Shown: positions 8,800 through 19,695, counted from the stretch's first letter. The stretch: DNA of 64,000 bases from Hyphomicrobium_A sp963724945 (GCA_963724945.1 CAVRWL010000002.1:124001-188000), one strand, 5' to 3'. The notes: generated by a model not told the origin, from the sequence alone. Program-made: numbers and translations.

Positions 8800-9807
8800 T
8801 CAGCGAGCGGGGACGGCGGATACGCTCGCGCCGACGTCGCGCAAGCCGGCGCCCGCGGGGCCTTTCACGAACGCGGGCGGCTCGGGCACCGCCGGCGGCG
8901 TCGCGGCGGCGGTTAAGCCCATGTCGAAGGGTACCGGCTCGCCGTTCCCGCAGGTGCGCTCCGCTTGCGTGTTCAAGATCCCGAGCCCTGAGCGGTCGCG
9001 TATGTCGGGCTTGCGTCCGTAGCGTGTGCGCCAATCGGCGACGAGCCCCGTCGCCTGCTTACGGATGCCCTGCGCCGTGCCGCAATAGATGTTCTGGTAG
9101 ATGTCATCGATCCACACCCGCTCATACGGCGGCGCGTTCGCGACCGCGACCGAGATGAGCGCTAAGGCCCGCACCGGATCGGCCTTCATGTACTTGCCGC
9201 GCCACAAAAGATCGGCGAGGAAGGCCTGCGCGCCGGCATGGCCCTTCTGGCTCAAGACCGAGAGCCAGTGCTTGGCGTAGGGCACGTCGCTCTCGATGCC
9301 CTCGCCGCGCAGATAAAGCTTGGCGAGCTCGAACTGCGCGTCCTCGTCGCGGAAAAACTGCGCGGCTTCGCGCAAGTATTCCGCGGCAATGCGCGAGTTG
9401 GGCTTGAGGCCCACCTCGGGCAAGCCGGTCATGAGGTAGCCGGCGATCTGCGTCATGGCCTTGGCCACGTAGGGCGCGCGCTGATCGTCGTCGGGATCGA
9501 CGTCGGTGTGCTCCTCGGCAATCTTGAGATAGAGCTCGTAGGCCTTGGCGTGATCGGTCAGTGGGCCGTTGTTGTCGGAGTAGATGCGCGCCAGATAATA
9601 GGGCGCGAGAAACAGGTGTGCATCCGCCGCGTACTTGAGCGCCGGCACCGCGATCTCGTAGTAGCCGCCGTTATAAGCGCCGATCCCCTGATCGAGCGCA
9701 TCCTGCGCCGAGCGATACTTGGCGGGCGCGGCGGCGACGCCGAGCGCGCTTACGCAGAGCACCACAACTGCAACGAACGAACTCAGTCTCTGATTAAATA
9801 TCGGCAT
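8800..9807 (-). CDS. exoR: ExoR-like periplasmic Sel1-repeat protein
   Basis: A 335-residue protein with a signal peptide (SFVAVVVLCVSALGVAAA) and Sel1/TPR-like repeats (APYYLARIYSDNNGPLTDHAKAYELY; AQFELAKLYLRGEGIESD; AQAFLADLLWRGKYMKADPVRALAL). Repeat layout and the region around GIGAYNGGYYEIAVPALKYAA resemble rhizobial ExoR, the periplasmic inhibitor of the ExoS-ChvI system that controls exopolysaccharide and motility. ExoR of Sinorhizobium is about 268 residues, so this one has a longer, Pro/Ala-rich tail. The ATG at 9807 overlaps the ilvD stop by 14 bp, so the gene is probably in one operon with ilvD. The role is by similarity; no exoS/chvI genes are in the window. Confidence 0.6.
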   Translation of the reverse strand: MPIFNQRLSSFVAVVVLCVSALGVAAAPAKYRSAQDALDQGIGAYNGGYYEIAVPALKYAADAHLFLAPYYLARIYSDNNGPLTDHAKAYELYLKIAEEHTDVDPDDDQRAPYVAKAMTQIAGYLMTGLPEVGLKPNSRIAAEYLREAAQFFRDEDAQFELAKLYLRGEGIESDVPYAKHWLSVLSQKGHAGAQAFLADLLWRGKYMKADPVRALALISVAVANAPPYERVWIDDIYQNIYCGTAQGIRKQATGLVADWRTRYGRKPDIRDRSGLGILNTQAERTCGNGEPVPFDMGLTAAATPPAVPEPPAFVKGPAGAGLRDVGASVSAVPAR

Positions 9808-11519
9808 AACAGACCACTTCTGCTTTGGCCCCGGCATGTGTCACCGCGCCTTTGCGCGCAGGACCCACTTGGTCGGCATATTTGCGCAATGCACCGCTCT
9901 GGTAGGGATTGGGCGGTGCCTTCCAACGTTTGGCGCGGGCTTCAAGCTCGGCCGCGTCCACCTCGACGTCCAACGTGCCTTTTTCCGCATCGATCGAAAT
10001 GATGTCGCCGTCCTTGAGCAGACCGATCGGACCGCCGACGGCGGCCTCGGGCCCCACGTGGCCGATGCAGAAGCCGCGCGTGCCGCCCGAAAAGCGCCCG
10101 TCGGTGATGAGAGCGACCTTGTCGCCAGCGCCCTGCCCGTAGAGGGCGGCGGTGGTCGACAGCATCTCGCGCATGCCGGGGCCGCCCTTGGGGCCCTCGT
10201 AGCGAATGACGATGACGTCCCCGTCCTTGTACTCGCGCGCCTCGACCGCGCGGAAGGCGTCCTCCTCGCATTCGAAGATGCGCGCCGGCCCGCGGAACTG
10301 CAGCTTCTTCATGCCCGCGACCTTGACGATCGCCCCATCGGGCGCGAGCGACCCCTTCAAGCCGACGACGCCGCCCGTGGGCGACAGCGGATTGGAGACG
10401 GGATGCACGACGCTCTGGTTGGCGTTGAACGCGACGCCTTCGATATTCTCGCGCATGGTGCGGCCGGTGACCGTCATGCAGTCACCGTGCAGAAGGCCGC
10501 CGTCGAGCAGTGCCTTCAGGATCTGCGGGACCCCGCCGATATCGTAGACGTCCTTGGCCACGAACTTACCGGCCGGCTTCAGGTCGGCGATGTAGGGCGT
10601 GCGCTTGAAGATCTCGGCGACGTCGAACAGGTCGAACTCGATTCCCGCCTCGTGCGCCATGGCGGGCAGGTGCAGCGCGGCGTTGGTCGAGCCGCCGGTC
10701 GCAGCCACTACCGTCGCTGCATTCTCGAAGGCCTTGCGCGTGGCAATGTCGCGCGGACGGATTCCTTGCGCCAACAGCCGCATGACGGCCTTGCCGCTCT
10801 CGAGCGCGTAGGCGTCGCGGCTCTCATAGGGCGCCGGCGCACCGGCCGAGCCAGGCAGCGCGAGCCCGATTGCCTCGGACACGCAGGCCATGGTGTTGGC
10901 CGTGAACTGACCGCCGCACGAGCCCGCCGACGGACAGGCGTGGCATTCCAGATCGTGCAGCTCCTCGGCCGACATCTTGCCGGCCGAGTACATGCCGACG
11001 CCCTCGAACACGTCGACGACGGTGACGTCGTGGCCCTTGAACCTGCCGGGCAGGATCGAGCCGCCGTACATGAAGACGGAGGGCACGTTGAGGCGCAGCA
11101 TCGCCATCATGATGCCGGGCAGCGATTTATCGCAGCCGGCGATGCCGACGAGCGCGTCGTAGCAGTGCCCGCGCATGGTGAGCTCGATCGAAATCGGCGA
11201 TGACCTCGCGCGAGACGAGCGACGACTTCATGCCCTGGTGGCCCATGGCGATGCCGTCGGTCACGGTGATGGTGCAGAACTCGCGCGGCGTGCCGCCCGA
11301 TTCGTCGACGCCCATCTTGGCGGACTGGGCCTGGCGCATCAGCGAGATGTTGCAGGGCGCGGCCTCGTTCCAGCAGGAGACGACGCCGACGAAGGGGCGA
11401 TGGATCTGCTCCTCCTCGAGCCCCATGGCGTAGTAATAGGAGCGATGCGGGGCGCGCGTCGGCCCCTCGGTCACGTGCCGGCTGGGAAGCTTCGATTTGT
11501 CGAACGTCTTTGCGTCCAT
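9794..11519 (-). CDS. ilvD: Dihydroxy-acid dehydratase (one frameshift)
   Basis: Fe-S dehydratase of branched-chain amino acid synthesis. The N-terminal part (LPSRHVTEGPTRAPHRSYYYAMG, GVVSCWNEAAPCN, ITVTDGIAMGHQGM) is in one frame from the ATG at 11519. The rest (MRGHCYDALVGIAGCDKSLPG, ECHACPSAGSCGGQFTANTMA, DGRFSGGTRGFCIGHVGPEA) is in another. The frames join if one T is removed near 11190-11192, at an AAA run on the plus strand, giving a full 574-residue enzyme of normal length. Cluster cysteines are all present. An essential biosynthetic gene with one indel in a homopolymer suggests a base-call error rather than a pseudogene. Confidence 0.93.
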
Positions 11520-11838
11520 AGCCGAAATTCTTACGTCCTTGCGGCCTCGCGGCCCGCGTTTCTCACCCTCAGCCCAGATACTTAATGGCGCGCCACACGC
11601 AAGACTGCGCCGTCGCAACAAGGCCACTCGCGTGGCGGCCGCCCCCGGCCGCTCTCGCGTCTTTCCCTCGTTTGCGTTCGTGCAAGCTGCCGATCTTTTG
11701 TGGCTCAATAGAGGCAGTAGCGCGTTGAATCGTTGCCGCTTCGCCACATCTAACGGAAAAGTCAAGATCGAGTAATTCTGGGACCTTGCCCTTTATCCAA
11801 TGTCCCGCCCTACGGCCGGGACGCCGAAAGGACACGAC
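11520..11838. other. 319-bp intergenic region between valS and ilvD
   Basis: No gene is visible here. Both flanking genes read on the minus strand, so this stretch holds the 3' end of the valS transcript and the likely promoter of ilvD. Open frames crossing it are arginine-rich shadows. I found no clear terminator or leader-peptide attenuator. Confidence 0.4.
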
Positions 11839-14776
11839 TCAGCCGGCGGCCTGCAGGCGCTTTACGGCGGCTGAGAGGCGCTTGATCGTCTCCTCCAGCT
11901 CCGCCTTGCGCTCGCGCGCCTCCTCGACCGCCTCCTCCTTGGCCTTCGCCATGAACTGCGGGTTCTCGAGCTTGGCGTCCATCTTGGCGAGGTCGCCTTC
12001 GGCCTTCTCGATCTCGCGGGAAAGTCGCTTCATCTCCGCGCCCATGTCGATGACGCCCGCAAGCGGCAGTGCGGCGGTGGTATCGCCGACGACGATGAGG
12101 GCTGCACCCTTGGGTGCGGCCTTGGGAAAGGCGATGCTTTCCAGCCGCGCCAAGCGACTGATCGTCTCCTCGTGGCGGCGCGCGCGCTCGCGCACGGCAG
12201 CGCTGGCGCCGGGCAGCGCGAGCGGCACTTTGGCGGCGACGGGCACGTTCATCTCAGTCCTGACGGAGCGGATCTCGCCGATGAGCCGCACCACCCAGCC
12301 GATCTCCTCGTCGACCTGCTCGTCGGCAAGGCCCGACAGACGCGGCCATTGGCTCAGCGCCAGCAGGTTCTCGCGGCGCACGCCGTGCTCGACCATGTGC
12401 GCCCACAATTCCTCGGTGATGAACGGCATGAAGGGATGCAATAGCTTCAGAATCTGATCGAGCACCCAGGCGACGGTTGCGCGCGTCTCCGCCATGGCAG
12501 CCTCGTCGCCGCCCGTCAGCACCGGCTTTACCAGCTCCAGATACCAGTCGCAGAAGACGCCCCAGGTGAACTCGTAGATGGCGGCCGCCGCCTCGTTGAA
12601 CTTGTAGGCCTCGATGCCGTCGGTGACGGCGCGCGCAGCCCGCTCGGTCTCGCCCGCGATCCAGCGGTTGAGCGTCTCCTTGACGCTAGCCGGATCGAAA
12701 TCGCGCCGGCGCACGCACTCGTTCATCTCGGCGAAGCGCGAGGCGTTCCACAGCTTGGTTGCGAAATTGCGGTAGCCCTCGACGCGGCTGCGTGGAGAGC
12801 TTGATGTCGCGTCCCTGCGCCGCCATCGCCGCGAGCGTGAAGCGTAAGCGCGTCTGCGCCGTACTGGTCGATGAGCCCCAAGGGATCCATGACGTTGCCC
12901 TTGGACTTACTCATCTTCTGCCCGCGCTCGTCGCGCACGAGCGCGTGGATGTAGACGGTGTGGAACGGCACCTCCTTCATGAAGTGCAGCCCCATCATCA
13001 TCATGCGCGCGACCCAGAAGAAGATGATGTCGAAGCCGGTGACGAGCACGCTCGTCGGGTAGAAGCGCGCAAGCTCGGGCGTCTTGTCGGGCCAGCCGAG
13101 CGTGGAGAAAGCCCACAGCCGGAGGAGAACCAGGTGTCGAGCACGTCGTCGTCGCGCCAAATGGCATGCTTGTCCTGTTTCGCAAGTTAACCGCTGAGGA
13201 TCATGGACGTTGCTCGAGCGCAGCGTTGGCGTTTTGCGACCATCATGACGCTCTTGGATGCGTAATCTCTGCGAGCTTGCGCTTGCGCCTCCGCTTCGTC
13301 GCGGCGACGAAGATTTCAAACTCTCGCGTTGAGGATGTCGCTGCTGCCAAGAAGAAGCGATACCGTCCGCATCGCCCTTCGTGCAGCCATACCACGCGGG
13401 GATCTGGTGGCCCCACCACAGCTGGCGCGAGATGCACCAGGGCTGGATGTTGCGCATCCACTCGAAGTAGGTCTTCTCCCAGCTCTTGGGCACGAAGACG
13501 GTGCTGCCGTCCTCGACCGCCTTGGTCGCCGGCTTGGCGAGCTCGGCGGCGTTCACGTACCACTGGTCGGTCAGATACGGCTCGATGACGACGCCCGAGC
13601 GGTCGCCGTGCGGCACGGTGTGCGCCGTCGGCTCGATCTTCTCCAAGAGGCCCAGCGCCTCGAGATCGGAGACGATGCGCTTGCGCGCCTCGAAGCGGTC
13701 GAGCCCGCGATAGGCCTCGGGCGCGTTCGTCGTTGAGCTGCGCTTGCTCGTCGAGCACGTTGATCTGCGCGAGATCGTGCCGCTTGCCGACCTCGAAGTC
13801 GTTGAAGTCGTGCGCCGGCGTGATCTTGACCGCGCCCGTGCCCTTCTCCGGGTCGGAGTACTCGTCCGCAACGATGGGGATCTAAGCGCCCCACCAGCGG
13901 CAGCTTCACCTTCGCGTTCGCCTTGATGAGCGCCGCGTAACGCTTGTCTTCAGGATGCACGGCAACGCCTGTGTCGCCCAGCATCGTCTCTGGCCGCGTC
14001 GTGGCGACGACGATGTAGTCCTTGGCGTAGCCCGGCACCTTCTCAGCCAGCGGATAGCGGAAGTAGTACATGTGGCCGGACGGATCGCGCTTCAGAGCCT
14101 TGGCGAGCGCGTCGGCATCGAACGGCTTCTCAGGCTCGCCCCCATTTTGCTTGCCCGCCTCCGGCAGGACCCAACTGAACGAGCCCTTCGCCTCGACCTG
14201 CACGACCTCGAGGTCGGAGATCGCCGTCTGGAACTTGGGGTCCCAGTTGACGAGCCGCTTGTCCTTGTAGATGAGGCCGGCGTTAAACAGCTCGACGAAC
14301 ACCTTGACGACGGCCTTGGACAGGCCCTCGTCCATGGTGAAGCGCTCTCTCGACCAGTCGCAGGAGGCCCCCAGCCGTTTGAGCTGGTTGAGGATGGTCG
14401 AGCCACTCTCCTCCTTCCACGCCCACACCTTTCTGACGAACGCCTCGCGGCCGATCGTGCGCCGGTCGGGCTCCTGGCGCTCCATCATCTGGCGCTCGAC
14501 CACCATCTGCGTAGCGATGCCGGCGTGATCGGTGCCCGGCTGCCAGAGCACGTCCTTGCCGCGCATGCGCTCGAAGCGGCACAGCACGTCCTGCAGCGTG
14601 TTGTTGAGGGCGTGCCCCATATGCAGCGAGCCGGTGACGTTCGGCGGCGGGATGACGATGCAGAAGGGCTCGGCGTCCTTGCACTCCGGGCGCCCACCCT
14701 TGAAGGCCTCGGCCCGCTCCCACTCGGCATGGATCCGCGGCTCGATCTCGGCGGGCTGGTAGGTCTTGTCGAGCAT
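11839..14776 (-). CDS. valS: Valyl-tRNA synthetase (full length, with multiple frameshifts)
   Basis: Class I aminoacyl-tRNA synthetase that charges tRNA-Val. The start at 14776 gives LDKTYQPAEIEPRIH. The HIGH motif appears as NVTGSLHMGHALNN, the editing domain carries ATTRPETMLGDTGVAV, and the KMSKS motif appears as GQKMSKSKGNVMDP. A C-terminal coiled-coil arm (KRLSREIEKAEGDLAKMDAKL) ends the protein. The frame changes near 13880, 13730, at least once in 13290-13330, near 13118, 12845 and 12788. Most are single extra bases; 13118 is a missing base. Every family segment is still present in order, so the gene is probably intact in the organism. It follows popZ by 188 bp, the usual alphaproteobacterial order. 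Confidence 0.9.
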
Positions 14777-14932
14777 GGGAGCTAGAGTCTCGGGGCGGGC
14801 AGGAAGAGAGCGGTCCTACGCTCTAGCTTCCCGCGCTGTCAACGGTGGCTCGCTCCGGGCCGGGCGCACCGCGCGGGGAAGTCTCCCCGCGTCCTGCCCC
14901 AGCCTCGATGCGGATCCTGGCGGCCGAGATCA

Positions 14933-14968
14933 CGCCCAAGTCGTGCCCCAAGTCATGCCCCAAGTCAT
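14933..14968. repeat. Three 12-bp tandem repeats over the popZ stop codon
   Basis: Two exact copies of GCCCCAAGTCAT (14945-14956 and 14957-14968) follow one degenerate copy (14933-14944). The last copy includes the popZ stop codon (TCA on the plus strand, 14965-14967). The cause is probably slippage. It could move the stop codon between strains. Confidence 0.8.
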
Positions 14969-16701
14969 GGCTTGTCGGGGTCGTCGACCGCACCCTGGCT
15001 GCTCTGGAGCTCGCTGCGCAGCGCCTCCTCCACGATCCGCGTCATGTTTTCTGCGAGCCACTGCCGCAGCATGGGGCGCAGCAGCTCAGCAGCCGTACCG
15101 TCGAGCTTCTGCGTGCCGGCCGGCTTGTCCGCGCCGACGGGATGCGACTGGAGAGCGTGAGCTTCCGCCTCGTGCGAAGCGGACGCGTGCGAGCCCACCC
15201 CGTGGATGAATGCAGAGCCGGACGCAAAGACCGACAGCGCCGACGGCTCGGCGTGGACGAGATCCATGACCGCATCGACCAGGCTCTCCGAGGGGCCGCT
15301 CATGGTCATTGGTTTGGAGATGGCCGGCTTGGCGACAGCCGGCTCGACGGCGGTCGGCGCGATGACGGGTGGCTCCGTGACGGTCGGCTCGGTGACGGAC
15401 GGCTCAACCGCAGCGCCAGCGCCAGCCGCCTCGGCGGCAGCGGCAGGCAGCGCGATGGCCGGCGGCTCGACAGCAAGCGAGGTCGCCTCCTTCAAAGCCC
15501 TCAGAGCCTCGCCGGGCTCTTTGGCATCGAGCGCCGAAGTGGGCGCGTCCTCGGTAGCGGCGATCGTCTCGCTGCCCGCCTCGGGCTCTTCCCTCGCGGC
15601 GAGGGATGCGGACGGCGGCTCGGCGTTCTCTGTCGCATCCGAGGTCTTGACGGCAACGTCGGAGGCAGGCGCGGGAGGCGCGGCTGCGGGCCGCAGCCCC
15701 AGCATAGACCCTCGTGCACCGTTCACGGCAGCGCCGTTGCTTGCGCCAGCGGCGGTGGCTGGCGCCGATGCGGTCGGGAAACGCGCCGGCATCGTGATGA
15801 TCCTCTGCGTCTCCGTCCTCGGCTCTGCGGGTTCGGGCCCCGCTGCCGGCTTCGCAGCGGCCGGAGCCGTCGGAGCCGGGCTCGTGTGCGGCTCGGCGCG
15901 GCTCGGCGCCGAGCGCGCGATTGTCGGCGCGCTCTCGCTGCGCCGGGCTGCATCGGGGGCAGACGGGGAGCCCGTGCTCGGGCCCTTCGCGCCATTGGAG
16001 CTTTGATGTGCCGCGCCGTTCACGGCGGTGCTATTCGCAGCGGCGCCGGTCGTCGTCGGCACTTGGTGGGCGCGAGTGGCCTCGGCGAGCTTCTTCAAGG
16101 GAGCCTGCGCCGTGCTCGCCGTGCGAGTGGCTGGTTGGGTGCGCTCGGTGGTCTCGCGCGCGGCCGGGCGTCCCTGCGCGAGCGCATTGACGTCGCCGCG
16201 CGCCTCTGGCTTCGCCGGCGCGGCCGGCGGCGCCTTACGGGTCGCGGCGAAAACCGCGAGCGGCGAAGGCGAAGCCGCTGTGGACGCGGTCGGCGCCGCA
16301 CTGCGGCCTTTGGGGGCCGGCGCCTTCTCGTCCTCGAGCATGTCAGCGATCTTGTCATCGAGCACGCGCCGCTCGGGTGTCGGGCTGGCCGACTTCAGGG
16401 CATCGGACAAACTCGAGAAGCTCGTAACGGGCCGGTCGGATGCCGTGCGGGCCGGCTTCGGCGTGGACGCCGTGGACGCCGCGTCGGCCTCATTGCGGGC
16501 GCTGGCATCGGCAGCCTCGGATTTGGCATCCCAATTGGCAGATTTGCCCGAAGGCGCGGCGGAGGGACGGTCGCCGAGCGAGGCGCGTGCGATTTGATCG
16601 GGAACCGGTCGGGGGCCCAGGCGATCCTCGGAGATCATCTTGCGGATCGAGGCAAGGATGTCCTCCATGCTCGGCTCGGGAGCAATCTGCGGTTTGGTCA
16701 T
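14965..16701 (-). CDS. popZ: PopZ-like polar organizing protein (DUF2497)
   Basis: A 578-residue protein with the two diagnostic ends of PopZ: the N-terminal helix SMEDILASIRKMISEDR (residues 11-27), which binds client proteins, and the C-terminal oligomerisation region LRPMLRQWLAENMTRIVEEAL. Between them lies a long Pro/Ala/Thr/Glu-rich disordered linker with repeated EPTVTEP- and AVEPAVAKP-like stretches. PopZ forms polar microdomains that anchor the chromosome origin and signalling proteins. Caulobacter PopZ is only 177 residues, so this linker is strongly expanded. A GAGGTAGG site precedes the ATG. Neighbours (tolC upstream, valS downstream) match the usual context. Confidence 0.88.
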   Translation of the reverse strand: MTKPQIAPEPSMEDILASIRKMISEDRLGPRPVPDQIARASLGDRPSAAPSGKSANWDAKSEAADASARNEADAASTASTPKPARTASDRPVTSFSSLSDALKSASPTPERRVLDDKIADMLEDEKAPAPKGRSAAPTASTAASPSPLAVFAATRKAPPAAPAKPEARGDVNALAQGRPAARETTERTQPATRTASTAQAPLKKLAEATRAHQVPTTTGAAANSTAVNGAAHQSSNGAKGPSTGSPSAPDAARRSESAPTIARSAPSRAEPHTSPAPTAPAAAKPAAGPEPAEPRTETQRIITMPARFPTASAPATAAGASNGAAVNGARGSMLGLRPAAAPPAPASDVAVKTSDATENAEPPSASLAAREEPEAGSETIAATEDAPTSALDAKEPGEALRALKEATSLAVEPPAIALPAAAAEAAGAGAAVEPSVTEPTVTEPPVIAPTAVEPAVAKPAISKPMTMSGPSESLVDAVMDLVHAEPSALSVFASGSAFIHGVGSHASASHEAEAHALQSHPVGADKPAGTQKLDGTAAELLRPMLRQWLAENMTRIVEEALRSELQSSQGAVDDPDKP

Positions 16702-16951
16702 GAGACCTACCTCGTCAAAATAGGCGCCGCCTTCCGACCCCGGTGGGCGCCCCGCGGCCAGAAGACGATGTTATTTGGTTTACAATGGAGAGGTTTAACC
16801 TTCAACAATGCCGCCCCCGCCGTTAGCCCCGCCCAAGCCCATTGACGGCCTGCATCCCACTGGCGGGGAGGAATTTGCCAAGGAAGGCTAGTCTCGATCC
16901 TTGGCAGCCTTGTGGCGCTCTCCGGGCAAACTGTGAAGTTACTCTGTGAAG

Positions 16952-18494
16952 CTACTTGGGCTCCCAGCCGGTCAGCGGCGCAGCCGGACGCGCCGCGCCG
17001 TTAGGTGCCGCCGCGTCAGGCGCCGCCTCGAAGTGCTCGCTGCGACCGTCCGCGTGCGTGATGGAGAGCCCGAGCCACTTGCCGCGCACCTCCTTGTAGT
17101 GAACGACCGGGTCGTAGACGTAGGACGCAGCGCCGATCCAGGCGGCATCGAGCCGCCCCATGGCCGCGATCACGGCGTAGCCCGCCACGACGACGTTGCG
17201 CCGGTCGGTCTCCAGTGAGACCTGAGAGTTCAAGTACTCGAGCTCGGCGTTCAAGACGTCGAGCAACGTGCGCTGGCCGACCTTCTCCTCCTCGCGCACG
17301 CCCTGCAGCGCCACCTTGTTGGATTGCACCGCAGTCTTGTCCGACTCGAGCTGCGCGCGCGCCGCCTCGAGTTGCGACCAGGACGCGACCAGCGCCTGCT
17401 CCTGCTCGGTGCGGACCTGCTCGATCTGCTGCAGGAAGCCGACCTGGTTCTGCTTGGCCTGGCGCACACGCGCGTAGACATCGCCCGCCTCGTAGATCGG
17501 CACCGACATGACTTCCCTCCAGCGTCGAGGTCTCCGACTCGGTGACCAGCTTGGAGGGATCGTAGGTGTCGTCGTAGCTCGCCTGCAGCTGGACCGTCGG
17601 CAAGAGCTCGCCACGGATCTGCTCAACGAGGTACTTTGCCGCCTGCTCGCGGTAAAGCGCAGCGACGACGAGCGGGTCCTCGTTGTTGGAGATGCGGATC
17701 GCCTCCTGCAGGGTGTGCGGCAGATGCCTCTCGGGCGGGTCGGGCCAAGTGAGACCCATCGGAGGATGGCCGATCACCTGCTGGAAGGCGCCACGGCTCG
17801 TGCGCAGGTTGGCGCGCGCCGCATCGAGACGGGAGACGGCGTCGGCACGCCGCGCCTCCGCCTGCGCCACGTCCGTGCGCGTCACCTCGCCGACGGCGAA
17901 GCGGTCCTGGCTCGCCTTCAACTCGCGCGAGAGCACGTTGACGTTGTTCTCGTTGAGGCGAACGAGCTCCTGGTCGCGCACGACGTCCATGTAGGCCGTC
18001 GCCGCCTGCAAAAGCACCTGGCGCTCGACATCGCGCAGAACCTGCTGCTGCTGGCGCACGGTGGCCTCGGCGCCGTTCACCGCGTTGTAGGTGCGAAACC
18101 CGGAGAAGATCGGCTGTATCAGGTCCACACCGTAGCCGCGCGGCTTGGTCACGCCGTCGAGGGGGGAGCTCGGACGCTGGTCGTTGCGCTCGAGAGCGAT
18201 GCTGGCGTTGCCCGTGATCGTCGGCCGGTAGCCCGACTGCGCACGCGGGACCTCCTCGTCGGTGCCGCGCTGGAAGGCGCGCTGCGCATCGAGCCGCGGG
18301 TTGTACCCGTAGGCGGCAGACAACGCTTCCAACAGCGACTCTGCCGCCGCATGCGGAGCGGGCAGGAGCAGCCCGACAATGAGGCCGGCCGAGATCACAA
18401 ACGCCGCACGGCGCGCGCGCAGCGCTGCGCGCGCGCGCGGCGGATTCCCGATCGACCTTTGCTGTGGCAAGGCACCCCGGATGGCAGTCCGCAT
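16952..18494 (-). CDS. tolC: TolC family outer-membrane efflux protein (one frameshift)
   Basis: Outer-membrane channel of about 513 residues for type I secretion or RND efflux. Signal peptide FVISAGLIVGLLLPAPHAAA, then the family opening ESLLEALSAAYGYNPRLDAQRAF, repeated coiled-coil helices (RLDAARANLRTSRGAFQQVIG) and, in a second frame, the C-terminal repeat GQRTLLDVLNAELEYLNSQV. The frames join if one base is removed near 17515-17520. The ATG at 18494 has a GGAG site upstream. The Pro/Ala-rich tail after the barrel is poorly conserved. pcm lies upstream and popZ downstream on the same strand, as in many Hyphomicrobiales. Confidence 0.9.
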
Positions 18495-18765
18495 TACACT
18501 CTCCAAGCCGAACCCCCTGGGCAGCGCCATCCACAGCGGCCCGTTAAGCGAATCGTAAGTTTGGGATAAACTGTGGGGAACTGATTCGAGTTTGGGTAGA
18601 GGCCGAGCGGCTTGCAGCGAAAAAGCCTTGTGCCAGCGTGGCTTCAATCCCACACAACCGCAGGCGGTGGCGGTATCGCAACGTACACGGAAGGCCTTGA
18701 GTTGACGGCTCAAGGTCAAGCGCGACCGGCCCGACACGGGTACGCGCTCGATCGCCTGCGACGTT

Positions 18766-19434
18766 TTAGAGCGCGAAAGCCGCCGCGGGCGCAAAGCCCG
18801 GCAGCGCTGCAGCGGCCGCATCAAAGGCCGTCCAGCGGTCGAAGGACCGCCCCAGACGGCGCCAGATCGTCGCCTCGCCGACGCCGCCTTGGCTGACGAC
18901 GGCAACCAGCCGGCCACCCTCTTTCAGCTGATCCAATAGGACCGTGGGGCGCTCCGCAATCGCGCCGTCGAGGACGATCGCGTCATAGGGGCCTTCGGCG
19001 GCCCACCCCTCGGAGAGCCCACCGACGGTGACGCTCACGTTGCCGATGGCGAGCGCAGCGAGGTTCTGGCGCATGGCGTCGGCGAGAGCGGAATCGCATT
19101 CAAGCGCAACGACGGCCTTCGCCATGTTGGCGAGAACGGCCGCCGAGTAGCCGGTGCCGGCGCCGACATCGAGGACCCGGTCCATCTCGCCGATCTCTGC
19201 CAGTTGCAGAAGCTTGGCGAGCGTGCGCGGCGCCATGAGCCAGCGTCGCGTCGCATCGGCGGCGGCGGTCAGCGGCACCGCCTCGTCCATGTAGGCGAGC
19301 GTCGCGAACGCGCGGGGCACGAACTGCTCGCGCGGCAGCGCGCCCATCGCACGCAGGATCCGCCGATCGGTCACATCGCTGGTTAAAACCTGGCTCTCGA
19401 CCATGTTGGTGCGTTGCTGCGCGGCCTCGATCAT
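18766..19434 (-). CDS. pcm: Protein-L-isoaspartate O-methyltransferase family protein
   Basis: A 222-residue SAM-dependent methyltransferase that would repair isoaspartyl residues. The SAM-binding motif VLDVGAGTGYSAAVLA lies near residue 90, post-motif ALECDSAL follows, and the N-terminal NMVESQVLTSDVTDRRIL and GALPREQFVP match the PCMT family. In alphaproteobacteria this PCMT homologue often sits directly before tolC, as here, with 271 bp between. An alternative ATG is at 19404. The true substrate may differ from that of E. coli Pcm, because the C-terminal region is divergent. Confidence 0.82.
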   Translation of the reverse strand: MIEAAQQRTNMVESQVLTSDVTDRRILRAMGALPREQFVPRAFATLAYMDEAVPLTAAADATRRWLMAPRTLAKLLQLAEIGEMDRVLDVGAGTGYSAAVLANMAKAVVALECDSALADAMRQNLAALAIGNVSVTVGGLSEGWAAEGPYDAIVLDGAIAERPTVLLDQLKEGGRLVAVVSQGGVGEATIWRRLGRSFDRWTAFDAAAAALPGFAPAAAFAL

Positions 19435-19621
19435 CGTGCCCTCATTCTTGCGATGAAGCCCAAATCCGACGCAGCAAGCTTAGCCGAGTGCGGCGCCGAG
19501 CGCGAGCCGGCTTAAGCGCCTCTTAAGGCAACCGGGCAGCGCGTTCTCAATAGCTTTGCAGGCTCCGATCGGTATGTTAAACGGCCTTTCCCGTTTCGCC
19601 GCCCACGGCGCCAACGGGTCT

Positions 19622-19695
19622 GGCCACGTGGCGGAGTGGTGACGCAGCGGACTGCAAATCCGCGCACCCCGGTTCAATTCCGGGCGTGGCCTCCA
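19622..19695 (+). tRNA. tRNA-Cys (GCA)
   Basis: Cloverleaf with a 7-bp acceptor (GGCCACG with CGTGGCC), anticodon loop CTGCAAA with anticodon GCA, T-arm GGTTCAATTCC, discriminator T (the normal U73 of tRNA-Cys) and an encoded CCA. Length is 74 bases. Confidence 0.96.

Noticed and set aside
11839..14776. valS as a pseudogene
   Set aside because: All catalytic segments are present in order and the breaks are single-base indels typical of consensus error; kept as a gene with a caution.
14845..16845. 666-residue plus-strand frame
   Set aside because: Antisense shadow of popZ; Arg/Gly-rich composition with no family features.
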